Below the pieces are notes generated by a model. That model saw only the letters and a program-made list of their open reading frames with translations. It was not told the DNA's origin and made no database searches. From Pyricularia pennisetigena (lineage: Eukaryota; Ascomycota; Sordariomycetes; Magnaporthales; Pyriculariaceae), in the NCBI RefSeq assembly GCF_004337985.1, contig NW_021940919.1, positions 1,895,874 to 1,959,873 of the forward strand: a stretch of DNA of 64,000 nt, in the 5' to 3' direction. The translations under genes were made by a program, and so were the position numbers. The first letter of the stretch is position 1. Each line of letters opens with the position of its first letter. Below, piece by piece: positions 43,590 to 54,083 of the stretch.

Positions 43590-45399
43590 CTACACCTTGT
43601 CTCCGTAAGTGTCAACAACCCACTGACAAAATTTGATCCATTTCTCGCGGAAACTTTGACCAGCCTGCTCGCGAATCTCGGTGCTCATGTTGCTGTACTC
43701 GATACTCCACTCGGCTGTGGTACGGAGGCCTATAAGCGTCGTGCTTTCCGTCCCGACCAAGGCTTGATAGAAATCGTGCGACATCACACTCGACCTGGGT
43801 TCGTCACCTGTTAGCGAAACATTTCAAGCACAAATGTGCAAAATCCAACCAAAACATACCCCCAAGATCCCGGGTCGTCGCTGTTGATGGTGCAAGGGAT
43901 GCAGTTGGACATCAGAACGGGTAGATGATGTAGCTTGATGGTAGGGCAAAGACCCAGCACCTCGTTGGATACCGGACAGGCTTCGATTACAATCTTCTTC
44001 TCCTTGCACAGCTCCATCAGTAGAGGGTGCTTCGGGAGACTAAACCCGTGTCCGATCCGCTTGGCTCCCAACAGAATGGCGTCAACGAGGTTCGAGTCCG
44101 TGTCACCTCCGTGATCGAGCGTCTCGCCTGCGTGCAGGACAAAAGGGAGATCTAGGTTCAGCTGCTTGATCCTAGATCGCATATCCAAAAGCTCCTCGAT
44201 CCAGTACAGCAATGTCTGGCCCGAGTCTTCTTGGCCTTGGAGGTCGAAGGCTGGGCGTATGTCATAATGTTTTTGTTAGCAATATTCTCCGCACACGACG
44301 GCGAAGCCAAGACCAACCGCAGATCAAATCCGGAAACTCCTGCTTTAGCTCTATGCAATTGTCGATGCTCCACTTCATGTCATCCCTGCTTGCAAAGCGC
44401 AGACCAGCATAAATGACTTTCACACCGTGAAAGTCGTAACCAGCATCCCTGATCTTAGGCGTCTCTTGGGCGAGTATTTCCGAAAGCATCCGGGCGACTT
44501 CATGATGTCTGTACTCGTGCTTTCCGTCGTCGCTCTGGATGGCAAATGCCCTTGTCATGGCGAAGCGTATTTCAGCATACGATACGCCGTCTTGGGCAAA
44601 CTTCCACAAGATGTTACGGAAATGCTGACGATATGCTGACTCGTAGGAGAGAAGCGATCGCATGATATTGACACTCCGCTGGAACTGGCGCCAAATACTG
44701 ACGTGCAAAGATTAGCCTCACGGAGCTACGGCCTGGCTTATGGGGTTTGGACAGGATTTACCCATCAACAGTCTGGTTCGGATGGTAAGCATCCTCGGGT
44801 CCTATCACCATTTGCTTGCTGAGCCATGCCTCTGCCCGGGTCGGCCCGCCGGGGAACAGGACCAAGAATTCCGAGTACTTCATCCACGACCCCGCAACGT
44901 ACGTCTTGGCAAAGATGTTGTTCGTCGCGCTGACGGCCACAACCTCGGGCAGCAAGCGAAACTGGGGGAGCGCGCCATCGAAGAAGCACTTGGAAGTCAG
45001 GGGGCAGTCGGTTTTGATGTAGAGGTTCTCCTGCGTCCTTGCCGACTCGAGGAGGGTCTGTGGGGGTAGGATGTTGTCAAAATGACAGTGCAAAAGAGCT
45101 CCCTTTGGTGCTGCCTGCACGATCTTGTACACGCGGCTCTTGTCGATGGCATCCAGCCCATGCAGGAAGTGATGACCGGCCTCCCACCCGCAGCCGTCGG
45201 GATAGACGCAGTGTAGGTTTTTCTTCTCCCATATCTTGAGATTTTGCACGATTTGCTGAGCTTGGCTTTCGATGTCGGCAAGCGGGGTCCTGCCTTCACA
45301 GCCTATGCTCTTCTCGGTATTGATCAGGGAAGTTCGAACTTTAGCATACTCCCCGACGGACTCAAAATCTTGCGGTATGATGAATGACTTTTCCTCCAT
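43590..45399 (-). CDS. Adenosine deaminase-like protein, ADGF/ADA2 (CECR1) family
   Basis: Four exons, 45399-44762, 44697-44318, 44250-43860 and 43794-43590, give 537 residues. Introns are 64, 67 and 65 bp and all phases close. The zinc site is visible: His104 and His106 in ALLHCHFD, VLHAGETLDHGG with the catalytic Glu motif, GHGFSLPKHP, and SDDPGSWG, which is completed by the last splice to SDDPGSWGSSVMSHDFY. The long N-terminal region before HCHFD is that of growth-factor-type deaminases. In animals these are secreted, but no signal peptide is seen here, so the protein is probably cytosolic unless an upstream exon was missed. It would deaminate adenosine or a modified adenine nucleoside. 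Beside IPT and LOG a purine substrate is suggestive. It shares a 426-bp divergent promoter with the FAD enzyme. Confidence 0.87.
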
Positions 45400-45825
45400 G
45401 GCCGCTGCAATAGATAAAAACCTGATACAATTGTCAGGCAAGAGTTCCTGGACGACAGACTGCCAAGAGCAAAGGAAGTTATTTTGGCGGGATGGGTTTG
45501 GGGGTGGAGTGGGGCTGGCGGGGTAAACGACCGATACCTTACTTGTCGGTACGCCCGGACTTATTTTAGAAACAGGAATTGCGAGTGTCGGAGTTTTGTT
45601 TGCGCCGGGGTTTTGTTTTCTAATCTCCAATTTGTGGCCGGTTTCTACAAAGTTGGCAGACCGGAGAAAGGATGGCGGACCAAAGATAGGCTGCTTGCAC
45701 ATTCATAATCCCGGCAACAATTAACGCCTTGGGTAAAATCTGAGTGCACATATATATTTGACGATTACGGTGGCACCTAGTTTGTCCCTGATTTTGGCTC
45801 TTCAACTTCCTAATCACCTGCAAAC
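45400..45825. promoter_or_regulatory. Divergent promoter between adenosine deaminase and FAD oxidase
   Basis: 426 bp. Contains GCGGGGTAAACG near 45518. A TATATA-like stretch lies at about 45751, 75 bp before the oxidase ATG. Confidence 0.35.
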
Positions 45826-47280
45826 ATGCTCCTTGGCAATATTCTTTTCATCTTGGCGCCGGTGGCTGCAGCCACTTCCAATCACCGTTCAACCATTGAC
45901 ACAGACGTTGTTATTGTCGGTGGCGGCACCTCGGGAGCATACGCGGCAGTGAAATTGAGTCAGGACTATGGCAGAAAGGTGATAGTGGTCGAGAGATCCA
46001 GTCAGCTTGTACGGTAGGACCTGAAATCAATGACTTGCTTAGCTTGAATATGGCTTACACAGGATTGTTATTAGGGGGGCCACGCGGATACATGGTACGA
46101 CCCAATGACAAAGAAGCCATTCAATTACGGGATCGAGGTTTTCAGCAACATTTCCGCCTCTGTCAATTACTTTGCTCGCTTTAACATATCCACCAAAGCG
46201 CCAGAGTCGAGGTCGCAATCGCTCCATGCAGACTTTAGAGATGGAGCCTTGGTCAATCAAACATTCGATTCCACCGAGGCCAGCGCTGCCATGGACAGGT
46301 ATCGCGAACAATGGAAACGATTTGAAAGCATCATGCTGCCTGCAAAGCCATATTTTCCCGTGGGCGACGCCATCCCGGCGGACTTGCTTCTATCGTGGAG
46401 AGAAGTCGCGCGAAAATATAATTTTGAAGCGGCCGGACCAACGATATGGAGTACTACGGGTGTCGACTTAAACACGGCATTAATGATCGATGTTTGGAAA
46501 GCATATTACCCCGGTAGGAATGGATTCGTCGCTGCCTCGGGCGATAACCGGGAAATTTATTCCCACGTTGAAAAGCTTTTGGGTGAGAAAGTCTTGTACG
46601 AAACTGAAATCGTTTCCACCAGCCGATCAAACTCCGGGGTGCAGCTGTTCGTCCAACACAATGGCCATCTATCGACCATCAAGGCTAAAAGACTTTTGAT
46701 TACAATCGGTCCCGAAACAATGGAACAATCTGTTTTCGATTTGACCGACGACGAAGCGGCCATCTTCTCTTCGACAACGGGCAACCGATATTACACAGGT
46801 CTGATATCGCACCCATCCTTACCCCCAGCAACAATCCTTAACACGGTCCCCGAAGCCGCGGTTAATTCTTCAGCCTACCCTACCACCCCATACTTGGCGA
46901 GCTTCTTATATAAAGGACTGTCATCGAGCGGCTTCGTTTACAGATTTTTGGTAATCGCATCCAAGGAAACCGGGTTTGAGGATGCCAAAAATTTGGTCAG
47001 CGGTTCTTTGCAGCAGCTCTTGAAGGCAAAAACAATCCCTATTGGAAACTCGAGCCTAGCAGATATCGACCGCTTGCAATTCAAAGCTTTCAAAGACCAT
47101 GGCATTTTGTACCGACGCTGGTCCGCCTATCAGCTGCGTAGCGGTATTGTTAACCGGGCGAACAGCCTGCAGGGGTTAAAGTCGACCTGGTATACGGGGG
47201 CTTTTTGGATGAATAATAATGCCGCCATGCTTTGGAACACTACAGATGGTATTTTATTGCAAATGAATATCGGCTTTTAA
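45826..47280 (+). CDS. Secreted/vacuolar FAD-dependent amine-oxidase-like oxidoreductase
   Basis: Two exons, 45826-46008 and 46075-47280, give 462 residues. A 66-bp intron (GTACGG..TTAG) in phase 0 restores the second FAD motif QLGGHADTWYDP. A signal-like hydrophobic N-terminus (MLLGNILFILAPVAAA) precedes the dinucleotide fold VVIVGGGTSGAYAA (about 29-42) and VIVVERS. Overall it resembles fungal FAD oxidases of the amine oxidase/beta-cyclopiazonate dehydrogenase type, which oxidise C-N or C-C bonds in secondary metabolites. The C-terminal FAD-closing block is less clear (STWYTGAFWMNNNAAMLWNT). Substrate unknown. It is the last gene before the AT-rich repeat block and shows normal GC codon use, so it belongs to the gene cluster rather than to the repeats. 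Confidence 0.78.
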
Positions 47281-47645
47281 TTTTGTTACCCTGCGATCTT
47301 TTTGTACTCCGTATATAGTGACGAGAAAATGATTGGCGGAGTGATTTGATTTCCCCATGTCCCGTAATATAACGGACGTCCAAATAATATTAATTTGAGA
47401 CTACAGTTAATGCAACTATATAATGCCGCATTTTCAACGCGTTAATATATATGTCCAAACAGTAAATATATTGTACTTTCGCTACTGTATGTTTAATAAT
47501 ACAAATAATATACTATTTATGTTGGATGTGATTATTATATTTTAAGGGCAATATTTTAGGATATATGTTATTGTAAAGGGAGTTTAACAGGAGAAACAAC
47601 GACAAATAACCATAAATAGTACCTCGCATTTAAGATAGGTGTTAC
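47281..47645. other. Cluster-to-repeat boundary
   Basis: Base composition drops sharply to AT-rich here. No gene. The last 9 bp (47637-47645, AGGTGTTAC) are the left target duplication of the next element. Confidence 0.6.
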
Positions 47646-49485
47646 TAGTCTCAGGGCTCATCCCTGAAGCCCAGAGCTCCACAATTGAGCGTGGCTCAAT
47701 TGCGGCTTTGCAATGTACCTGTGGGTCCATCCAAAGAACATTCTGGTTCAGGTCTGAGGACAACTTGTCGATTTTCGCCGTTCATGGCGGTATTTTTGGC
47801 CTTTTTTCGACCGACACTCCTTTATTATTCCACAATTACGCAAAATATTAAAAAAAAAAAATATCGTTGAAGATAGCGTTTAGTATTGCTATTAGCAGCG
47901 ATTTGATTTATTTTTTTATCTTTTATAATGGCCGAATTCGATACCACCTGCCCTTAATCCGTTCATGGCGGTACTGTTTTTTCGATTTTTTTTTCGATTT
48001 TCGACTTTTTTTAATATTATTTTTAATTTTTGACCAAATTTTATACTTTCTGCACGTGGAGGGTGGTATATATATATATATCGTTATTGGGAATTTTGGT
48101 GCATATACCACATTATATAAGCAGTTAAATAAACGGATAGGCAAAATATATACTTTTTTATATATAATTTACAATCGAAACTCGTTTATATTTTTACCAG
48201 TTTTAACGATAATAAAACCAAGATTTTCAAGATTCGATTACGTATATAAACAAACGTCCAGGTCTTATCCTACCTATAATATCGGCTTTAAAACCTTTTT
48301 AATAAAAGAAAGTGTTAAATATGTATTTTATAAATCTTTTTGCTTTATTTGATTAATTTTATATAATTTTTGTTTTGCAGCCAAATCTTATGGTTTTTGC
48401 ACGTGGGGGTGACATATATATATTTAATGTAATGCTACATTTTGGTACGTATATCTAATTCTATAAACCGTTAAATATGCGGATAGGTAAAGAATATCCA
48501 ATTTTATATATATTTTACAATCGAAATGTTTATATATTTTTACCAATTTTAATATTAATAAAGCCAAAGTTTGAAAAAGTGGCTAATGTTTATAAATAAA
48601 CGCCAACGTAAAACCCGATTTACAATACCGGCCCTTTTTATTTTTTTATATAAAAAAATGCTAAATTTGTAGTATTTTAATATTTATTGCTTTATTTAAT
48701 TTAATAAAGTTTATAAAGAAAAGCAAAATAAAGTTCTTTAATAAATTAATAAAACCATGCCTGAATTAAGCTTTCTTTTAATTTTACCAACATTTGCGTA
48801 AATTATTCAGGTTTTTAACAAAATGTTAGTTAATATACAAATATGAATAAGTCTTTTGTTTAAATCGATAATTGCATACACTTTGCAGTATTAGGTCTGC
48901 TAGGCTATAAATATTGTAACTGAAATTCAAATTAATATTATATACTATTATTTAAAATAGAAATTAAATATAATGAAGAATTACACATTTTACTTAATAT
49001 TTTAATATCTTTTCAAATACAGTGGTTACAAAAACGCGGCCGGCAGTCAAGTAATAAGCAAACTCCAATAAATCTAACGCAATTTACTATATATTCTTAT
49101 AATTTCTATTTGTTTTTTTATACGAATATTCATTTGCATACTATGGGTACACTATTTTCTTTTGCCATTATAATGCGAATATATTGTATATACCCGCTAC
49201 AAACGGCAAAATACCACAAATTATCCTTATAATAATAAAGTAATTATAAGCGATATCGTAATATTAAATATATTATTAACAATACCGTTATAAACGGCGA
49301 AATGCGACAAATTATCGTTGTTGGTACCGCCGTGAACGGCGAAATGCGACAAGATGTCCTCAGACTAGAACGAGCGCGATCTTTTCGGCCAATGTAATTG
49401 GTCGAAAAGCCATGTGGCTGAAAGGTATATGGAGCGTTCGGTCCCCACTGCGAAGCAGGGGGGTCTAGTCTGAGCACTGAGACTA
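47646..49485. mobile_element. Non-autonomous MULE-like DNA transposon, copy A (1840 bp)
   Basis: The ends are TAGTCTCAGGGCTCA and, inverted, TAGTCTCAGTGCTCA (14 of 15 match). It is flanked by identical 9-bp duplications AGGTGTTAC at 47637-47645 and 49486-49494. Nine-base duplications are typical of Mutator-like elements. Subterminal regions on both sides repeat a block containing GAGGACAACTTGTCG and CGCCGTTCATGGCGGTA in inverted orientation, plus hairpins such as CAATTGAGC-GTG-GCTCAATTG. The core is AT-rich with no long ORF, so it cannot move by itself. It is the same element as copy B, in the opposite direction. Confidence 0.82.
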
Positions 49486-49488
49486 AGG

Positions 49489-51104
49489 TGTTACGATCAA
49501 GGTATCGGGTAACCTGCTCTTAAGGTAAAGTACAGTGGGTTGAAGCAACTGAGCGCTTTAACTAGGTAATTGGGGGTTTTCAATAACTGGGGTGAAATTA
49601 TGATCGATTCCTGGGTGGGTAATAAGTTAATTGCTGCTAAATAATCCTAAACTAAGTTTTATTTATATGGTAATAAACGTATTTTATATAAATTATATTT
49701 CCAATTTAATTTCTCCTAACTTGTTTAATTTGTAATTTTCAATCGAAATTGTACAAATTAACCAAAATTATTCTTTAATAATTACATGCTATTACGTAAT
49801 TGGGTTTTTGCATAATTCTATTTTCTATTGGTCGGTGTTTTTTAATTAAATATCGTTAGGAGGGGTATAATTCCTCCTGGCCCCCCTGGTACCGGCCCAA
49901 TTATTTGGTCGTAATATTAGGTTTCCTTTTTATTGGCCAAGCTTTTTTGGTTTTCAAATAATTCGTATTCCCCTGGTCCTGGTTTCGGATTATATATTTT
50001 CTTTTTGCTAATTTCGTTGCGCTATATTTAATCGCGTAATCAAATCGAAATTATGTCGTTCGTCGACAGAACGTCGCCAGGCCCTTTTTGCGTTTTTTTC
50101 CTTTTTCTGTAAATATGTTTTTTTGTTTATATTATAAATTTCGCGGTATAATGCGCTGCGCCGTTTTACCGCAAAATTCCATCCGTTATATCGAATGTTT
50201 TCGCGTTAGCCGTTTTAGTTACAGTATATTGAGTATTTCGAATATTTAATTACGTAAAATTGGTCGGTAGCATTTAAAATGTAACGTTAAAGTAAACGTT
50301 CTGGAAAAAAATATTTTGGCGGAACAGTAAAGGATGTAAAAAAAGCAGTTTAAACTTTTTCGTTTGCGAAAACAAAAGAAAATTATAATTTAAAAAAAAT
50401 AATGCGAATCGTATTTTGCGGAATTAACGATTTGGAGGAATTGGATCGGGTAAGACGTGAAAAGGTAAAATAGGAGGAACGGCGGCGATTAACCGAAACC
50501 TTTCCCGAAATATTTTTAGAATTGTTTTTTCCGATTCCAATTTTGCCTGGAATTCGTCCTTCTGTTATGATCAAAGTATCGGGTAACCTGTTCTTAGGGT
50601 AAAGTACAATGGGTTGAAGCAACTGAGCGTTTTGACTGGGTAATTGGGCTTCTCAATAACTATGGCGAGCTTATAATCCTTTTTAACAAATATTAAATTA
50701 ACTAAAATATACAATTAATGGCTGCTCAGCAATCCTAAAATCGAATTTATTGACATAGTAATAGATATATCGTTATATAATTAAGTTATTATTCCGTATA
50801 AGTAATTATAATTATTTTGGGGTAATTACAGCCAGGGGTAATCTTTTTTTAATAGTAACCGTAATGACCTTTTCCCGGTAATTAGGTTAAGGTTTTTTAT
50901 TTTATTATTACGTGACCTTGTATGTTTTAATCCCTGCTCGTATTTCGAAATTCCCGCTAATTCCCGCCTGGGTTCCGACATTACTTTTTTTACCCAATAA
51001 TATCGGTCGCAATTCTGGTCGTAATATTAGGTCTTTTTTCAAAGCCAAATCTCGTGGTTTTATAAATAGGTCGCGTCCCTGTTTTTTCATTTCCCAGGTT
51101 TTTA
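49489..51104 (+). mobile_element. Degenerate LTR retroelement remnant with two LTR-like repeats
   Basis: Two diverged direct repeats start TGTTACGATCAAGGTATCGG (49489) and TGTTATGATCAAAGTATCGG (50563). They share blocks such as GGGTTGAAGCAACTGAGCG, and further on GGTCGTAATATTAGGT (near 49912 and 51022), so each is about 450-550 bp. The 1 kb between them is AT-rich. At about 50400-50560 it carries a trace of a gag-like small protein reading NDLEELDRVRREK on the plus strand. MULE copy A is inserted exactly at the start of the first repeat, and copy B after the second. The family cannot be named with certainty; Ty3-type is likely. Confidence 0.55.
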
Positions 51105-52968
51105 TAGTCTCAGTGCTCAGACTAGACCCCCCTGCTTCGCAGTGGGGACCGAACGCTCCATGTACCTTTCAGCCACATGGTTTTTCGACCAATTACATTG
51201 GCCGAAAAGATCGCGCTCGTTCTAGTCTGAGGACAACTTGTCGCATTTCGCCGTTCATGGCGGTACCACCAACGATAATCTGTCGCATTTCGCCGTTTAT
51301 AACGGTATTTTTAATAATATATTTAATATTACGATATCGTTTATAATTATTTTATTAATATAAGGATAATTTGTGGTATTCTGCCGTTTGTAGCGGGTAA
51401 ATGCAATATATTCGCATTATAATGGTAAAAGAAAATAATGTACCCATAATATGCAATTGAATATTCGTATAAATAAATAAATAAAAATTATAAAAATATA
51501 TAGTAATTTGCGTTAAGTTTATTGGAGTTTGCTGAGTACTTGAATGCCGGCCGCGTCTTTATAGCTACTGTATTTGGAAAGATATTAAAATATTAAATAA
51601 AATCTGTAATTTTTTATTATACTTAATTCTTGTTTTAAATAATGGTATGCAATAATTATTTTAATTTAGTTTACAGCTTTTATACCTTAGTAAACCTAAT
51701 ACTGCAAAGTGCATGCAATTATCGATTGAAACAAAAGTTTTATTAATATTCTTATATAAATTAACAATTTGTTAAAAAATTAAATAATTTACGCAAATAT
51801 TGGTAGAATGAAAATATTTTCACTTGATATATTCCTTAATCAATTTGCTAGTAGATTTTAAATAAGTTTTTCTTTATAAATTTTATTCGATTAAATAAAG
51901 CAAAAATATAAAAAAAACACAAATTTAGCATTTGTTTATATAAAAACATAAGAAGGGCCGGTATTGCAAATCGGGTTCTACGTTAACGTTTATTTATATA
52001 TATAATCCATTTTTTCAAATTTTGCTTTTCTTAATGTTAGAATTGGTAAAAATGTAAAAGCATTTCGATGGTAAAATATATATAAAATTGGATATACCTT
52101 ACCTATCCGCATATTTAAGGGCTTATATAACTAGGTATACGTACAAAAATGTGATATTATATTAAGTATATATATGCCACCCCCCACGTGCAAAAACCAC
52201 AAAATTCTGCTGCAAAACAAAAATAATATAAAATTAATTAAATAAAGCAAAAAAATTTATAAAATACACATTTACCATTTGTTTTTATTAAATAGTTTTT
52301 AAAACCGATATTGTAAATACGACTGGATTTGGACGTTTGTCTATATACGTAATCGAATTTTTGAAGTTTTGGTTTCATTATCGTTAAAACTGGTAAAAAT
52401 ATAAGGGAGTTTCGATTGTAAATTATATATAAAAAAGTATATATTTTGCCTATCCGCTTATTTAACTGCTTATATAATCCGATATAAACACCAAAATTTC
52501 TTATAACGATATATACATATATACGACCCTCCACGTGCAAAAAATATAGAATTTGGTCAAAAATTAAAAATAATATTAAAAAAAATCGAAAATCGAAAAA
52601 AAAATCGAAAAAACAGTACCGCTATAAACGGATTAAGGGCGGGTTATATCCATCTTTTAATTGGCGTACCGGGTGCAAAAAGTTTTGGATTTATGAAAAA
52701 GGCCTAACAATTCCTATTTTAACGATATTTTCTTTTTTCGATATTTTGCGTGGTTGTGGAATAATAAGGGAGTGTCGGTCGCAAAAAGGCCAAAAATACC
52801 GCCATAAACGGCGAAAATCGACAAATTGTCCTCAAACCTGAACCAGAGCGTTTTTTGGATGGACCCACAGGTACATTGCAAAGCCGCAATTGAGCCACGA
52901 AGTGGAGCGAAGCGAACGAAGTGGATCAATTGTGGAGCTCTGGGCTTCAGGGATAAGCCCTGAGACTA
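51105..52968. mobile_element. Non-autonomous MULE-like DNA transposon, copy B (1864 bp), inverted
   Basis: Same element as copy A in reverse orientation, with identical terminal layout. It is flanked by perfect 9-bp duplications AGGTTTTTA at 51096-51104 and 52969-52977. It differs from copy A by scattered substitutions and a short GAAGTGGAGCGAAGCGAACG insertion-like stretch near 52898-52922. No coding capacity. Confidence 0.82.
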
Positions 52969-52977
52969 AGGTTTTTA

Positions 52978-53269
52978 CTGTTTTTTTTTCGTTAACCGCG
53001 ATATTGTTTCGAATTAAAAAGCGATTATAGTCCGCGCGTTTCGTTTTTACGTTATCCCTCCGTCGCGAGCGTTTGGTTAAAATTATTATGTTTGAGGGTT
53101 TCGAAATTATACTGTATTTTTCTTGTAAAATTCGCGGTTATTCATATCGTATAATCGTATCGAATTTTCGATATAATAAATATATTCGCCGGGGTTGGAG
53201 ATGTAATATTCTTTCCGACCTTATTACCAATTATAAATGGTTTTTTCTTTTGGGTATATGGGCTTTTGT
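52978..53269. other. AT-rich remnant between elements
   Basis: No gene; probably decayed retroelement sequence. Confidence 0.4.
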
Positions 53270-54083
53270 TGTGAACATGGCTAGCGCAGGGCTAATTATA
53301 TAAGCTACCCTGCATTATTTTACAACGGCAAGCACGGGCTAATTTTATTAGTCACCCTGCATCTAAAAAAAATAAATAAAATAAAACGTATCCACTCGCT
53401 AATTTGTTTATTATTTTATATAATAAATAAATTACGGGGGTATGTGAACATGGCTAGCGCAGGGCTAATTATATTATCTAATCTGCATTATCTTATAAAG
53501 GCAAGCACGGGCTAATTTTATTAGTCACCCTGCATCGAATAAATAAACAAATAACAAATAAAACGTATACGCGTTTATACACACAAAGCTTTATATATTA
53601 CGTCTTTGTTCATAGTTTTAACAACAAAACACATACGTTATTAATAATCTAGCTTAGTGGTATAATGCATATACCATAATCTATATCATATATACGTTGT
53701 TGAAGTCCGTGGGTTCGAATCCCGTTGTGGTCGCAGATTTTCTGTGCATGCATAAATATAATAGGCCGTTAGGTTCAATAGGTCTGCAGGTCAGTCACAT
53801 GAATAAGGCAAAATCATGTGACGTGACCCCGCATTCCGGACATCCGGATCGAAGATCTGCACCTACGGATTCGAACACGTAATTCTCAACTTAGCCTTAG
53901 ATTTATCACCTTCATACCTTTATCGATTCAACGATTCAACGAATCAATTGTGCAACAATATATCATCTCTATTACCCGCTAGCAGACGGTTATCTGCCAT
54001 TTTAACGTTCCATCAGCCTTATACGTGATTCACCTTTCCCCGCGTTCAAGATTAAGCTTATCCTATCTCGTAACCTCCTCACA
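53270..54083 (+). mobile_element. Internally deleted copia retrotransposon
   Basis: Starts with the first ~95 bp of an LTR (TGTGAACATGGCTAGCGC, 53270), then jumps to the last ~75 bp of the internal region including the polypurine tract (ACGGGGGTA), then a complete 641-bp LTR at 53443-54083 ending CCTCCTCACA. Both partners share AAATAAAACGTAT at the joint. Flanks TTTGT (53265-53269) and TTTAT (54084-54088) are a 5-bp duplication with one G-to-A change. The full LTR matches, inverted, the one at 59830-60489. Confidence 0.75.
53643..53735 (+). repeat. tRNA-like sequence inside the copia LTR (A and B boxes)
   Basis: TAGCTTAGTGG (A-box form) and GGTTCGAATCC (exact B-box consensus) are spaced as in a tRNA gene with a long insertion. 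The acceptor stem does not pair and no CCA-ready tRNA can be drawn, so it is a tRNA-derived segment, not a working tRNA gene. A second, opposite-strand T-arm-like GTGTTCGAATCCG follows near 53862-53880. Confidence 0.5.

Noticed and set aside
49244..51346. Short mirrored ORFs at the inner ends of the two MULE copies (49244-49477 and 51119-51346)
   Set aside because: They are the same subterminal repeat read through; hairpins and copy symmetry explain them, not protein coding.
53643..53735. Functional nuclear tRNA gene
   Set aside because: A and B boxes are good but the acceptor stem and anticodon arm do not fold, and the sequence lies inside a repeated LTR.
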